DNA from: Euwallacea fornicatus
Taxonomy: Eukaryota; Arthropoda; Insecta; Coleoptera; Curculionidae
Assembly: GCF_040115645.1 (NCBI RefSeq)
Contig: NC_089549.1
Coordinates: 4,402,001-4,466,000 of the forward strand
Direction of reading: 5' to 3'
Length of the DNA stretch: 64,000 nucleotides
Within the stretch, counting starts at the first letter, position 1, and each line of letters opens with the position of its first letter. Position numbers and translations under genes: made by a program. The notes under the pieces are model-generated. The model did no database searches, was not told where the DNA came from, and saw only the letters and a list, made by a program, of their open reading frames with translations. Below, piece by piece: positions 1-10,655 of the stretch.

Positions 1-197
1 ATAACGACTCATCTTTTTTCCCTCCTTTCTTTTCCTCTTTTATTTATTTATTTTTTTTTAAATAACGCCTCATGCACCATTTTCGCAATGTGGTTTATAT
101 GAAGGGCGATGATGATCTATTACGTGTGAATTCTTGTCGCACACACAACAAGAAATGTTGCGTCACGATCTTGCGTTGCTGCACTCACCTTTAAATG

Positions 198-1418
198 TAG
201 GGCGAGTCATGAGGAATTGTACATAATTCTATCATGGAACAAGATTGTTGAGAGGAATATAAAATGAACATTAAAAAGTTGCTCCCATTTTTTACTGTTA
301 TTGTTGAAGTAGTTTTACACATTTAAATGATTTTGGATGTAAGTTTGTGATGGTAAATTGCTTCCTTCCCTTTTCTGATGAAAGGGTACACTGTTGTGTA
401 TGAGTAAGATAATGTATCCAGGGTTCAAAGAGCGCATAAGCCGCCGTCAAAAGATTCAGTAAGTTTTTTACCGACCAAACACATCACCCTGTAGACGAAT
501 TTTCAAAAAAGCGCTGTGCACGTTTGCCATAGGTTAGATGAACTCCTAGTTATGCCCAGTCAATAACTTTGACTCAATCTTTGTTGCTTAGTAAAAAAAC
601 CAAGTTTACGAAAATGCTGCTGTTCAAGATCCGTAGATCTATCTACCATCTTCATCTGGAATACGCCATATTTCAAAATAGAACATTACAATTAATAACA
701 AAATGCAATATTGCAATATGCAATGGAATCATAATGGAAAAAACGATTTATATTTGAATTATTTATATTATAAACCTCTGGATTCTAAGTATTTAGCTCA
801 ATCAAACCAATAATAGTAAAACTCTTTTTTCTCCTTTCTTCCATTATTTTAAGTTTAAAATGTTATGAATGTCTCTAATATTTTTTCATTATGATTCTAT
901 TTCATATTGCAGAATCTTGAAATTTGTTATTAATTGTAACATTTGATTTTGAAATACGGCGTGTTCAAGATAGAGATGGTGGATAGATCCACATATCTTA
1001 AGCTGCAGCAATTTAGTAAACTTCGTTTTCTTTCGAAGCAACGAAGAGTGCCACAGATTTGGTCAACTATCAGTTCATCTAGCTTCTAGCAAATGTCCAT
1101 GGCGTTTTTTTCGAATATTCGAATGAAGGGCGATTTTTTTGGTCTGGAAAAAACCTACTAAATTTTCTGAATAGTCCTGTTTTTTTGAACTTCGAATACC
1201 TTGCCTCACTCATAAACAACAATGTACCCTTCCACAAGAAAAGTAACAAAAAGCAAATTAGCATTGTAAAATTATAGCCAAAATCATTAAATGTGTTAAA
1301 ACTCGCTTTATAGCATCAATAAAAATGCAAGCAACTTTTTAATGCTCACTCAATATTCCGCTGGTAATCCCGTTCCACTGTAGAAGTACATATGCAGAGT
1401 TCCTCATGACTCACCCTG
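198..1418. repeat. Foldback (giant hairpin) DNA element
   Basis: The two halves are imperfect inverted repeats of each other. The left arm is about 198-742 and the right arm about 882-1418, with a spacer near 140 bp. The right end reads CAGGGTGAGTCATGAGGA inward after a TA (1419-1420); the left end reads GGGCGAGTCATGAGGA after TG at 196-197, where the TA has apparently mutated. Other paired blocks include AGCATTAAAAAGTTGC/ACATTAAAAAGTTGC and ACAATTAATAACAAA in both arms. No transposase is readable, so this is a non-autonomous element of Tc1/mariner type by its TA target and terminus. Short ORFs inside the arms are not credible genes. Confidence 0.8.
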
Positions 1419-1420
1419 TA

Positions 1421-4400
1421 TAAATCAAATAGCTCTGTGATTAATTAAGCTATTGTAATCCCCAGCCGGGTTTAGCGATTCCTGATTAATAAGAATAACG
1501 ATCCTCTTTTGATTCTTAAAATATCCGAACTTTTTCCTTTCCTTCAACAATCCTCCACTTCACTTTGAGAGAGGATTTTCCATAAAGGAACGAGAAACCG
1601 GAGTTTAACAACAATAAATCTTTCAGCTTTTAAAAACCCCCGTTGGATAAGGTTTGGGATAAAGCCGATATAATAGTGCAAATTGATCTTTATTGCAGAC
1701 GATAAGTTTACGTCAAAAAAAGTATACCCACTAATTGCCGAGCAACAAAATCGGGTAATTAACCCAAATAGCTTCCAGAATTGATTTTTTCCATAAATAG
1801 TGAAACAAATTAGCTCGCGCATTAAAAATCCCTTCCGATTTTTCACAAAAATTTCGCCCTGCCATAGGGAAACAGTTTCCATTCATTTCCATTAGCGTTT
1901 TAAATAAAAACGAACCATTCACTAATATCCGCCCATTTAATTACACGAATACGACAGGAGCGATTTTAGTGTTGGATTTTTTCGATTTTGATCTGATTGA
2001 CCGTTTTTTACTGATGCTCTTGATTCGCCTATCACGTTTTTGTTTCGGTACTAATCTAAAATTGATGTAACCGTACACAAAGTCCTCAACAGAAGAAAAT
2101 TATTCCATTGGACGCCTCTGAAGGTAATAGAAGTGCCACAAGCACACAAATTACGGTCAATGAATTTTGCAGCGTACTTTTGGCAATTGAGCACCTGCAC
2201 TACACCGGGCGATTTGTTTTCGAGGACCGGAAATGGCAATACGATTGTAGAGATTTAGAGGGGTTGCTGATGTTTCTGGACAAATGGCTCGATCAAATTA
2301 CTGCCAGAATTAGCTGCGATTCACATCATGAGTCCGTAAATTTAATTGTTCGAATTCATTTGACTGAAATTGTTGCAGTTTACTGTAAAAATCTTCTTTC
2401 AAAGAGCAGTTTTCGACATTACCAAAGTAAGCGCATTTCGACGTTCCTTTCCCGTATGATGGATTCCTAGAGAAGAGTGGAGAGTGAGCCATCTTAGGGA
2501 TATGCGCCATTGGCGCCACGGGTATTTTTTGTCGGCCTCCCTCGTTATGCAGAGTATGAATTTAATGCGGCGAAAGCTCTCACATTTTTGCCCACAATTT
2601 GAGAAATAAGAGGGAGTTCGGCAATGAGCTGCCCAAAAAAATTTTTTCTGCGACACGCACGTCACCTCGGGAGGTCCTTTGGTTGTTTTTGATACGCAGG
2701 ATTGTTGTGGAAATATCGCCAATTTATTAAATCCCGTATTGCCTTCGAAGTATACCCTTTTTTAATTAAACAATAACAGACGCCGTTTGAACTGTAACAA
2801 GGGATAATTTTCGCTGGAAAGTTGTTAAGACCAGCGGTGTGCAAAAATTTAGAAATAAAAATTCCTCTTTGTTTGCGAAATTGCAAGTTTCATTCGGAAT
2901 GACTGTTATAAAGGTGTCAATTAATAAAAAAATGGTACAGTGGACCTTCGCTAACATGGGATTAAATAAGACGGACTCATATAACATGGCGGAAAAATCG
3001 CGGTTGTGTTCGTATAAGACGCTAAAATAATGGAACAGATGTTGCGATTTTATTACGTTTTAGTTAAAATAATTAATATAGCTTTTGGCTGGTAGCACTA
3101 AATGCCATTCCGCTTTTCAAATTTCGAAGAAACTCCATTTTAAGGGTAAACACTCTCAGTTTGTTAAATAGTTACATTAAGTATTTATTTTACATCTTTG
3201 TAAAGTATGTGTGTAAGCGTATGTTTATGTAGAAATGAGCATGTGTGTATATATGCATAAGTATGGGAGCCGCTTGTTTTCAAAGTCCATAAAAGAAAAG
3301 GTAGACAACATGTATTGATAAATATTTATACAGTTGGTGTGAAAAAAAAACACTTATTATTCAACGGCCATAAAAATTGTTGTCATGTAGTGTCTTAAAC
3401 TTGATTATTAATGAAGATTTATTTTAAATTAAACAAGTAGGTTAGTCGTTTTGGCCCGTAAACTGCTCATTATATGAATAACCTAACTGATTCGTGCGAC
3501 AAAGATGCATATAATATGTAACCTATCTATCGTATTATAGGAAAGACGGAGCGTGTTCTGCATATAACAATTAAAAAATTAAAATTTCGGATTAATTCTT
3601 CTTTTTTAGATACTTAGAAGGTACCACAGAGTAGTCATATTTCGACTGTTTTCAGAGAAACCTCATAGTTCTAGAATAGACAAAAAAGAGAGAAACGCAT
3701 ATAGTATATACAAGATAACGGTGTCCAAAATGGGGATCTTGTGAAGGGTAATGGATACAGACTTGGTTAAATGGGAGAGAAGTTGCGCGTTCAAGAGAGT
3801 AGTTGCGTCACGGAGGATGATAAAATCTTTAAAAGTACCCTCAATGAATTCCCGGTTGCTAGGAAACTACAATTTTGAAGAAACCAGAAGAAATACAAAT
3901 CTCTCCATTAGACTTTCATAAAATTTCACTCAGCGGAATAATCGACTTCCTTAGGAAGCTGGATCTGGTAGGTGAACTGTAATAGATATTGTGAGACAAT
4001 AGAACTGCTAGGCCGTGATGCCGGGACAGTTTCGGGTCCATAAATCTATTCTAATTTAGCACACATTTTTTTTTGGATTAATTCGCATTTCCTTTTTACC
4101 GTTCATGCAGTTGCTCCGGCTCTGATCCACTTTTTGTTGGCACAGGATTTTGATAACAAAAATAATCTATATTTTGCAAATGTAGGAAAAATTGGAAAAC
4201 ACTGATATTTTAATTTTTCATGTTACTGAGCTCGCATTTGCACGCTCCGAATTTATTGCACCTTTCTGTGTTACGCTTAATGAAACATGAAATTTTTCCA
4301 TAAGACCGAATTTTCGGTTTTAAACCTCGTAATACTCTTTTTGCGTGTTACTGGTGTCTGTTATTTTTTTAATTAAAATGGGAATATTTGAAAGAAAACC

Positions 4401-5039
4401 AGAGTTTTGTTAAATAGCGATGTTTCCATAACCGTGCAGTGGGTCAAAACATACAAAAAACGTGCCTTGTGCAAACAACAGTGGACATTATAAGGTTCAA
4501 AACAGGCATTTTACGAAATTTCGCAAAACGCTAGATTTTCGGTAACTTTCGGAAAATGTACTAAACAATTTACGGAAATTTTTTTATACATATATACAAT
4601 GTGTCCCATAGATAATGGCACAAATGAGTAGAAGGTAAAACAATAGGGCGTGATATTTTCAATTTCGTAAAGTGGAAACAAATGGCACAATTTCCCTTCC
4701 ACCCGCTCGATATTGTTCGGAGGGGGGTAATAAAGCCTTTTTTCTCTGATCTACTGCTCAAAAAGCTAAAAATTCCCAATAGATTTCAAAAGCCGATTCA
4801 ATCTCTGGTGAAAAAATATGAATTAAAACAAAGCGCATTCGCAACTAATCAACTAACAGAATTCTGATAGGATTACTCTTCAATATTTCTTTACGTTTCA
4901 CGGCATTCTCATCATTAAAATTGCGAGATCGCTGTAAGTACCTACTTGAACCGGGAACTGCAGCCGTTTTCTCCTTTTATTAACTTAGGGAGTCATCTTG
5001 CCATGATTTGAAACCGCATCGTTTCAAAATACCCTAGTT
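1421..5039. other. AT-rich non-coding stretch, nothing assigned
   Basis: This is presumed intronic sequence. The longest ORF (2108-2470, 120 codons, plus) has no recognisable domain and overlaps ORFs on the other strand. A single mariner-like terminus (GTGTCCCATAGATAATGG near 4601) has no partner that I could find. Confidence 0.5.
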
Positions 5040-5215
5040 TTATCTAAAGTTAGACACTAAACCTGTCTAAAGTGCGTTCGTTAAAATAGAACATCACGTG
5101 TATTAGTAAATGTACTGAAAGACAATTAAATCCTCTTTAAAACGATGCATCATGTTCCCATACCCAAACCGTCATATTTAACAAATAAGTGCAGTTCTGT
5201 GTATGGTCTCTACGA
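5040..5215 (+). repeat. Dispersed repeat, copy 1 (partner at 39505-39690)
   Basis: This block is repeated in the same orientation near 39505-39690. Shared words include CTAAAGTGCGTTCGTT, GAAAGACAATTAAAT, AAAACGATGCATCATG and CATATTTAACAAATAA, in register. I estimate roughly 85-90% identity over the best 150 bp. There is no coding frame. It is probably a fragment of an unnamed interspersed repeat. Confidence 0.8.
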
Positions 5216-5760
5216 ATACTGTAGATCAAAAAAGCATTCATAGACCTAGGCGAGTCCCATTTCTTTGCAAATTTCGTACCTTAAAAAAAAAATTTACCAT
5301 AGAAACTTAATATATTCGCACAAATAGAGCATCATGACACAGATTTACGAATCGCTGTCCTGCTTGGAGGTTTTAGGCCGGAGAGTCATTTCGTTCAAAT
5401 CAAACGTTATTGATTTCGACATTAGGAAGCTCTTTTATTATTAGGAAACTTGATGTTCGAGAAATTCTTGCTATTTTTGAGCGCTCAAATTTCCATCAAC
5501 AAAGAAAAATCCAATAACGTGATTTTCCAAAGTCTCAGCCTATACGTGAAGCTTTTGAGGTCCTCTGAGCGCCTCTATCATAAGTCTAGTAAGAATTTTT
5601 TTGAACCCAGAACCGAGCGACATATGGATTATGTTTCGCATACAGTAAAATACGTGATTGGGCGGTGAAGATGAAGTAGGAAAATGTTCTTTTTTTAAAT
5701 CTCTTTTTTAGAGAAGATAAATTTTCTTCTAGCGGCGCTTTTTAATCCCAAACATTTATA
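5216..5760. other. Non-coding stretch, nothing assigned
   Basis: This is AT-rich sequence between the repeat copy and the Tc1 element. An ORF at 5450-5668 (72 codons) has no recognisable motif. Confidence 0.4.
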
Positions 5761-5762
5761 TA

Positions 5763-7163
5763 CTGCGTGACATAGAAAAGAGAACACCCCGTAAAAACGG
5801 TTATATTTAAAGAATTTTCGACATGCATGTTTGCATATGGGAGCGCAAAAAACCATTAAATTTTCAGCCATATGTATCAATGTATTTACGACTTATCAGG
5901 AATTTTTGTTTTGTTGTTGTAAAATTTTCAATAAAATATCAACAATATGACTGTAAAATATCATTTATTGGTGCGTAGCGTGCTTAAAGAGTGCTTTTAG
6001 ATTAATCAAATATTTCTAGATGACCGACACTTTCATCAATTGAACGAATTTGAGAAAAGTCGAATTTATGGATTTCCGAGAGGTCAGTCGGTCATTTAGA
6101 CAAATCGCCACGAGATTGAACCATAGTGTACACACTATAGTGAGATGTTGTCGGGCATGGTTCCAAGAAGAGCAAACAAGCAAAAGGAGAGGCACTGGAG
6201 AATCCCGAAAAATTACAGACTGTCAAGATCGCTGTCCTTTGAATTGTGACTCTAACAAATGGGTTCGTCTCGTCGAGGACGCTGGCGAATCACTAAATTG
6301 CTGAATATGGAAGGCCCATTGGGATCATTTATTCAAGGATGAGAAGTTTCGAAATGATTTCCTATCGTCCCCAGCTTATGTTACTCTTCACCTTAAATCG
6401 TTGTCAAAGTCGACTGTAGTAGTAAAGACAACGGATACATTGGAATTTAGAATGGGATAATATCGTGTTTAGTGACGGGTCCAGATTTTGTTCGGGTATG
6501 CATGATGGTCGGACAAAAGTAAAAAGAAGACGGGATAAAGACGGGATCCTCGATTTACACTACAGGGGCGTGTCTAGCAGACTGTTGAGGTAGTGGTTTG
6601 GGGTGATATTGCATATGGTAGCAGGCCACCTTTACTTTTCATTAGAGGCAGTGTGACAGTCCAACAATACATCCAAAAACTTTTGAAACTTCATCCCGTG
6701 TCTCACATGGAAACTCTCGTTAATCCAATTTTCCAGCGAGACGATGCACGACCACATGTGGCTAGAGTGGCTATGGACTTTTTTCAAGGAAATGCAATAA
6801 ATTTGTTACCTTGATCACCTTCATCTCCAGACCTCTCATCGATTGAACATGTATGGGATATTGTAGGTAGAAGGGTGCATAATTTACCTCATCCCTCACA
6901 AACCCTAGCGGCGCCATATCAGGCTGTCCAGTTAGCCTGGAATGGAATCCCCTAAAAGGGTATCAACCACCTCATTAGATCCGTGGCTAAACGTGTGGAA
7001 TGTATAAGACCGCGCAGGACCGACAAAATTTTTTTTTGGCTTTTAACAATTAAATTTGTACAATTTTTAATGAAATATTTGTTTTAACGCAAGAAACCTA
7101 CAAACCAAAAATTATTTAAATAAAATTATTTTTACGGGGTGTTCTCTTTTCTATGTCATGCAG
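5763..7163 (+). mobile_element. Tc1-like element with both ends and TA duplication
   Basis: Both ends are visible. The left end begins CTGCGTGACATAGAAAAG after TA (5761-5762); the right end is its inverted copy, CTGCATGACATAGAAAAG read on the minus strand, followed by TA (7164-7165). The terminal repeats run about 35 bp with one mismatch, through GAGAACACCCCGTAAAAA. The interior holds a decayed DD34E transposase on the plus strand. The length of 1401 bp is normal for a complete Tc1-family element, so the insertion is full length while its gene is dead. Confidence 0.92.
6040..7025 (+). pseudogene. Tc1-like DD34E transposase, degenerate
   Basis: This is the remains of the cut-and-paste transposase of the surrounding element. 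In order: an N-terminal helix-turn-helix segment (SRSFRQIATRLNHSVHTI, near 6078-6140); the first catalytic Asp in VFSDGSRFC (near 6465); WGDIAYGSRPPLLFI (6600); the second Asp in FQRDDARPHVA (6735); and the Glu in SSPDLSSIEHVWDIVGRR (6830-6875). The second Asp and the Glu are 34 residues apart, giving DD34E. Frameshifts separate the helix-turn-helix part from the core. Stops follow INLLP (6813) and NGIP (6952). The relic resembles the transposase at 18002-19042, but the terminal repeats of the two elements differ. Confidence 0.88.
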
Positions 7164-7369
7164 TATTTTTATGATAAAACGGAATGTCTGATCCAAATCA
7201 CGTAATTTTCCATTCACGTCACAAAATGTAACGATTGAGAGTTGCCTTTCGTAAAACGACAAGTCATATAAATTTAATATACCAAAACAAAAGTAAATAT
7301 ATATTAAAATGTCTGAACATATCTAAACAATTTTTGCGCGGTTGCCGCTTAATTTGTTGAGGTTTTCAT

Positions 7370-7765
7370 TTAATTTAGTGTTTCAAATCGTCATGTTTTT
7401 TGTTTACCAACTTTTGGGGGCGAAAATTAAACTAGTGATGGCACTGCATCAATGCCCAACAAATTCCCGCTACATATTAATTTTAAAAAGATGTGGCATC
7501 TCTGCTGATGTGAAGTTTGTGACGTGATTTGGACCATATGCGCGTAATTTGCATCCTCCCAAAATCGCGTATAATTACACCCCTCCTCGGGTTAAGACGT
7601 AATGCTTGTGGATCAACGATATTAGCCGATCGTTGACAGTGGGAGGGGAAACAATAACCTGTCTCCCTTGCACTCATCAGTCGCTCAATTGCCTTTCGCT
7701 GGCACTCGCTAAAACTCCACGTGCAACGATAGTGAAAAAGGCACTGTAAGTCTTGCAATGAACTG
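7370..7765 (-). repeat. Dispersed repeat with conserved short ORF, copy A
   Basis: This block recurs in inverted orientation near 43845-44060 (copy B), and its first part recurs near 47004-47085 (copy C). Shared stretches on the minus strand include TTTTAGCGAGTG/TTTTAGTGAGTG, CGATCGG and CAAATTACG, at about 75% identity to copy B. It is richer in CpG than its surroundings. It lies directly against the broken end of a Tc1 transposase relic at 7775, as if inserted into it. The outer limits are uncertain. It could be a SINE-like or other non-autonomous element; I do not recognise a named family. Confidence 0.6.
7483..7758 (-). CDS. Repeat-borne ORF, 91 codons, function unknown (copy A)
   Basis: The open frame contains the core W-S-F-S-E-C-x-R-x-A-I followed by SARETGY, FP, HC, RS, VD and QA. 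The same residues, in the same order and spacing, occur in the ORF at 43802-44056 on the plus strand, and the first part also at 47004-47085. Over 55 aligned codons against copy B I counted about 12, 8 and 23 differences at codon positions 1, 2 and 3. That bias is what protein-level constraint would give. There is no signal peptide or known domain. CpG decay could mimic part of the bias, and the start codon is arbitrary. Treat it as a candidate rather than a proven gene. Confidence 0.3.
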   Translation of the reverse strand: MQDLQCLFHYRCTWSFSECQRKAIERLMSARETGYCFPSHCQRSANIVDPQALRLNPRRGVIIRDFGRMQITRIWSKSRHKLHISRDATSF

Positions 7766-7774
7766 CAAGTTACT

Positions 7775-8336
7775 TACTCCTGCAAACGGCATACGCCACC
7801 ACAACATCACTTCACCTCCACTGTGCTTCACCGTTGTTCAGGTTTATATTAAGCTTTTTTTATCTGATCCAAACAAGTTTAGTTTGGTTTCGTCAGCCAA
7901 TTTTACCACCCTTCGGATTTTCTAATTTTTACTAATGTGCCCTTTGGGGTACTCCCATTCTGCCCTCCCATTTCTTTGGCTAATTAACGGTTTATTTCTG
8001 GCAGTTCGACCGTGTTTGTTTTTTTTTCCTCAAATTGGGTCGAGTTGTTTTCCACGTGTATCTTCTTCTAAATTGTGTCTCCTCCTCGACAATTTTAGAC
8101 AATTTTGTTTAGGATTATTGGTTATTTCTCTTACAATCCATCGCGTTCTGTAAATATTTCATTTGCCCCCGGGACTTATTCGCGATTCTATTTTCGTTGC
8201 GGCAATGTTCAATAATGTGCTGAATAGTTGATGGACATCTATGTACCATTTTGGCTATGTCCCTTTGGCTGTATCCATCTCTCTAGTTCAAAATGAAAAT
8301 TGAGTTTCTTTCATTAACCGTCGTTTGACGATTCAT
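7775..8336 (-). pseudogene. Tc1-like transposase, N-terminal half only
   Basis: Read on the minus strand, a start codon (8336-8334) is followed by a helix-turn-helix motif, DGYSQRDIAKMVHRCPST (near 8275-8222), typical of the Tc1 paired-like DNA-binding domain. After several stops and frameshifts come KLADETKLNLFGSDKK (near 7900-7850) and VKHSGGEVMLWWRM (near 7830-7790). These correspond to the first catalytic Asp block and the KHGGGSVMVWG block of Tc1 transposases. The gene breaks off at about 7775, where copy A of the dispersed repeat begins. The second Asp and the final Glu are missing. No terminal repeats were found. Confidence 0.75.
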
Positions 8337-8399
8337 TCTTTTATAGTTCCGTTTAACACAATGAAATATTGCTTTGGAATATCAAACTAAGTAAAAAGC

Positions 8400-9724
8400 A
8401 ATTACTAAATCAATGCCGAACACCTAAATTTAAATTGAGACGTTTTGCGTCGTTTTTTGTTGACTGCGTCTCCATTAATCTGTGGCATTTAAATCGCTCA
8501 TAAGATTTAATAAATATTTATTTTTAAGAGCGGCAAAGTATTAATTTATATACTCTGAAAACACTCATGTTAATTTGATTTCAGCACATTGTTTTTTCAA
8601 AATAAATATTGTGCCAAGTTTGTTTTTTTCAATATTGACTGCATCATTTAAGCTGCGAGACGCTGCGTATGGTCTCAAGGCAGTGGGACGTACCACATAT
8701 CTGACGATCTAGCGGAAAAGTGATTGATCGAGATGCGATTTTTGCATTTGACAAGAAAAGCACAGTGGTTCTATTCTCGGTCAGTGGCGGAGGAAATAAG
8801 TTAAATGTTAGGACGATTTTGTAAAACGCGTTTAATTCTTAGTGCAAAAAGAATAATATTAAATTTCTTCTAGAACTTAAAGTTGGTGCTACAGCCATAA
8901 TGGACAGTGCTACCCATTCGAATATGGAAATTAAGATGTTGATGCACATTCAAGATTTCCTAATCTCGGTTTGCTATGATATCTGGAGCTAACCTGCACT
9001 TAGAAGATTATTGATATCATTAAAAAAGTACTCGTCAACTACAGATATAGGCACGTCTAGTCCAAAGATGACACATTCAAACTTTAAATAAAAATCCACT
9101 ATTTACAAAAAAATGTGAATCCACAGGTGGTTAAAATTAGATAGTCTTTGATTATCTCATTTAATATCGTTGGTAGTTTAGTAGGTCCTATAGTGTTATA
9201 ACGTCATTCATGATTTAATGACCGTGAATAACAAATGTGATGAACTATTCATACGAAAAGTGTTTAAATCATTAACTGACCTCTAAGGATTGGGAAGCTC
9301 TGGAATTTGACCAATTAAGCTTAAAAGGCTCTATGAATAAATCAGTGAGTTTAACTTAATATGGAAAGCCGGGCATGTTGAATTTGCCATAAGCGTTTAA
9401 CTAAGTACTGGTTTTCAACTGCTTTAATTAAAGTAATTGACATACAAGTTCACTTTCATACAAGTGTTTTTAGCATTAGAACAAACCTACTTTGTGTTTA
9501 AATTTAATTTATATCATATAAGAATTTTATAAAAAAAAACACTTGCTTCAGGGAGTTAATGACGATAGGGCAACATTTCTACGCAATGGCAAAAGGGTGT
9601 AGCGATTTTACGTGTGCCCGTACACATCACAAGGCCTATTAATTCTTGTAATGCATCAAATGTTGTCGGGTATTTCACAACACGTCCAATAAATGTGTTT
9701 CAAAGCTGGTATAGAAAAAAATAA
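8400..9724. other. Non-coding stretch, nothing assigned
   Basis: AT-rich, with no ORF or repeat that I can support. Presumed intronic. Confidence 0.4.
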
Positions 9725-9726
9725 TA

Positions 9727-10653
9727 CGGGGTGTCCCAACATAATTTTCTGATTTCATCTAAATGTGGGAAAAATTCTAATATATGTCAATTTAAAATTG
9801 GGGGAGTGGGGGGTTAAATTTTTTCATGGTTTCGAAGTAATTTATGTATCCCCCTAGCGGCCAGAGCCATCCCTCCAAAAATTTTAAATGACTGGAGGGG
9901 CTGAGTAACACATAATTTTGAAGCTGTTTCCATTATCTATGCAACAATGTCCTTATTGCAAGATTGAGCTGTTGGTTTTTGAGAACAATGAATGACTGTG
10001 AAAGGAAAGAAAACTGCTTATAACAAACGATTCAATTTAATGAATGCATTGCTCAAAGTGTACATCACTAACTTCCGTATGATAGTACAAGCGATTTTAA
10101 AAAGCTTCTCTAAAGTTTTGTAACATTTCTGACGTGATCAAACGGCACTTTGTAACGGTTCGTTCTCGAAGCGGTGGTAGAGATGCAGGAGCAGGATAAA
10201 CCTTAAACTTTAAGTGGCCCCAGAAAACGAAAAAAAATATGGGGGTAAAAATTTCAGACATTAGTGCAGATAAGTTAACATTTCTTAGCCCCTTTCCTAT
10301 AAAAAAAATTTTTTATTTGATCGAGCGCTTACCGGATTAACAATGTTGAAAATTTCAATCAGCCTACAAAAATTTCCTAATTCTCGAAAAGCAATCGCTC
10401 AAATTTGAAAAAAAAAACATGATTACATAGAGAATGGAAGCAGTTCCAAAATAATGTGTCACTCTTCCCCTTTTGCCATTCAAGTTTTGACAGGGTGACT
10501 CCGTGCGTTAAGGGGATGCAGAGATGACTTCGAAATCACGATAAAATTTTAACTCCCCCCCCCCCCCTCTGAATTCACATATTTGAGCATTTTCCCGATA
10601 TTCGGCCAAAATCGAACATTTCAAGAGATGCAAATTTCAATTAGGAAACCCTG
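9727..10653. mobile_element. Long-TIR mariner-derived element (927 bp)
   Basis: The ends are CGGGGTGTCCCAAC after TA (9725-9726) and, inverted, CAGGGTTTCCTAATTG before TA (10654-10655). The inverted repeats run about 230 bp (9727-9950 and 10425-10653). They share blocks such as TTTCGAAGTAATTTATGTATCC versus TTTCGAAGTCATCTCTGCATCC (first 20 bases aligned) and GAAGCTGTTTCCATT versus GAACTGCTTCCATT. The centre keeps the C-terminal piece of a mariner transposase on the minus strand. A run of 13 C (10555-10567) lies in the right arm. It is best described as an internally deleted, non-autonomous mariner. Confidence 0.75.
10030..10238 (-). pseudogene. Mariner transposase C-terminus, relic
   Basis: On the minus strand a frame reads WGHLKFKVYPAPASLP, then ITSEMLQNFREAF, a stop, NRLYYHTEVSDVHFEQ. 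This matches the order of the end of mariner-type transposases: the WGxLK block after the third catalytic Asp, then an I-T-P-E-M-L-Q-N-V-like helix and a YY-x-x-E-V-x-G-x-H-F-E-like tail. The catalytic core upstream is deleted. It lies centrally in the long-TIR element 9727-10653. Confidence 0.65.
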
Positions 10654-10655
10654 TA

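Noticed and set aside
2108..2470. 120-codon plus-strand ORF
   Set aside because: No domain, no splice context, and overlapping ORFs on the other strand; a chance ORF of this size is not surprising in 64 kb on six frames.
10555..10567. Run of 13 C
   Set aside because: A simple homopolymer in an element arm; the opposite arm has only a short G-rich stretch, so it is slippage rather than structure.
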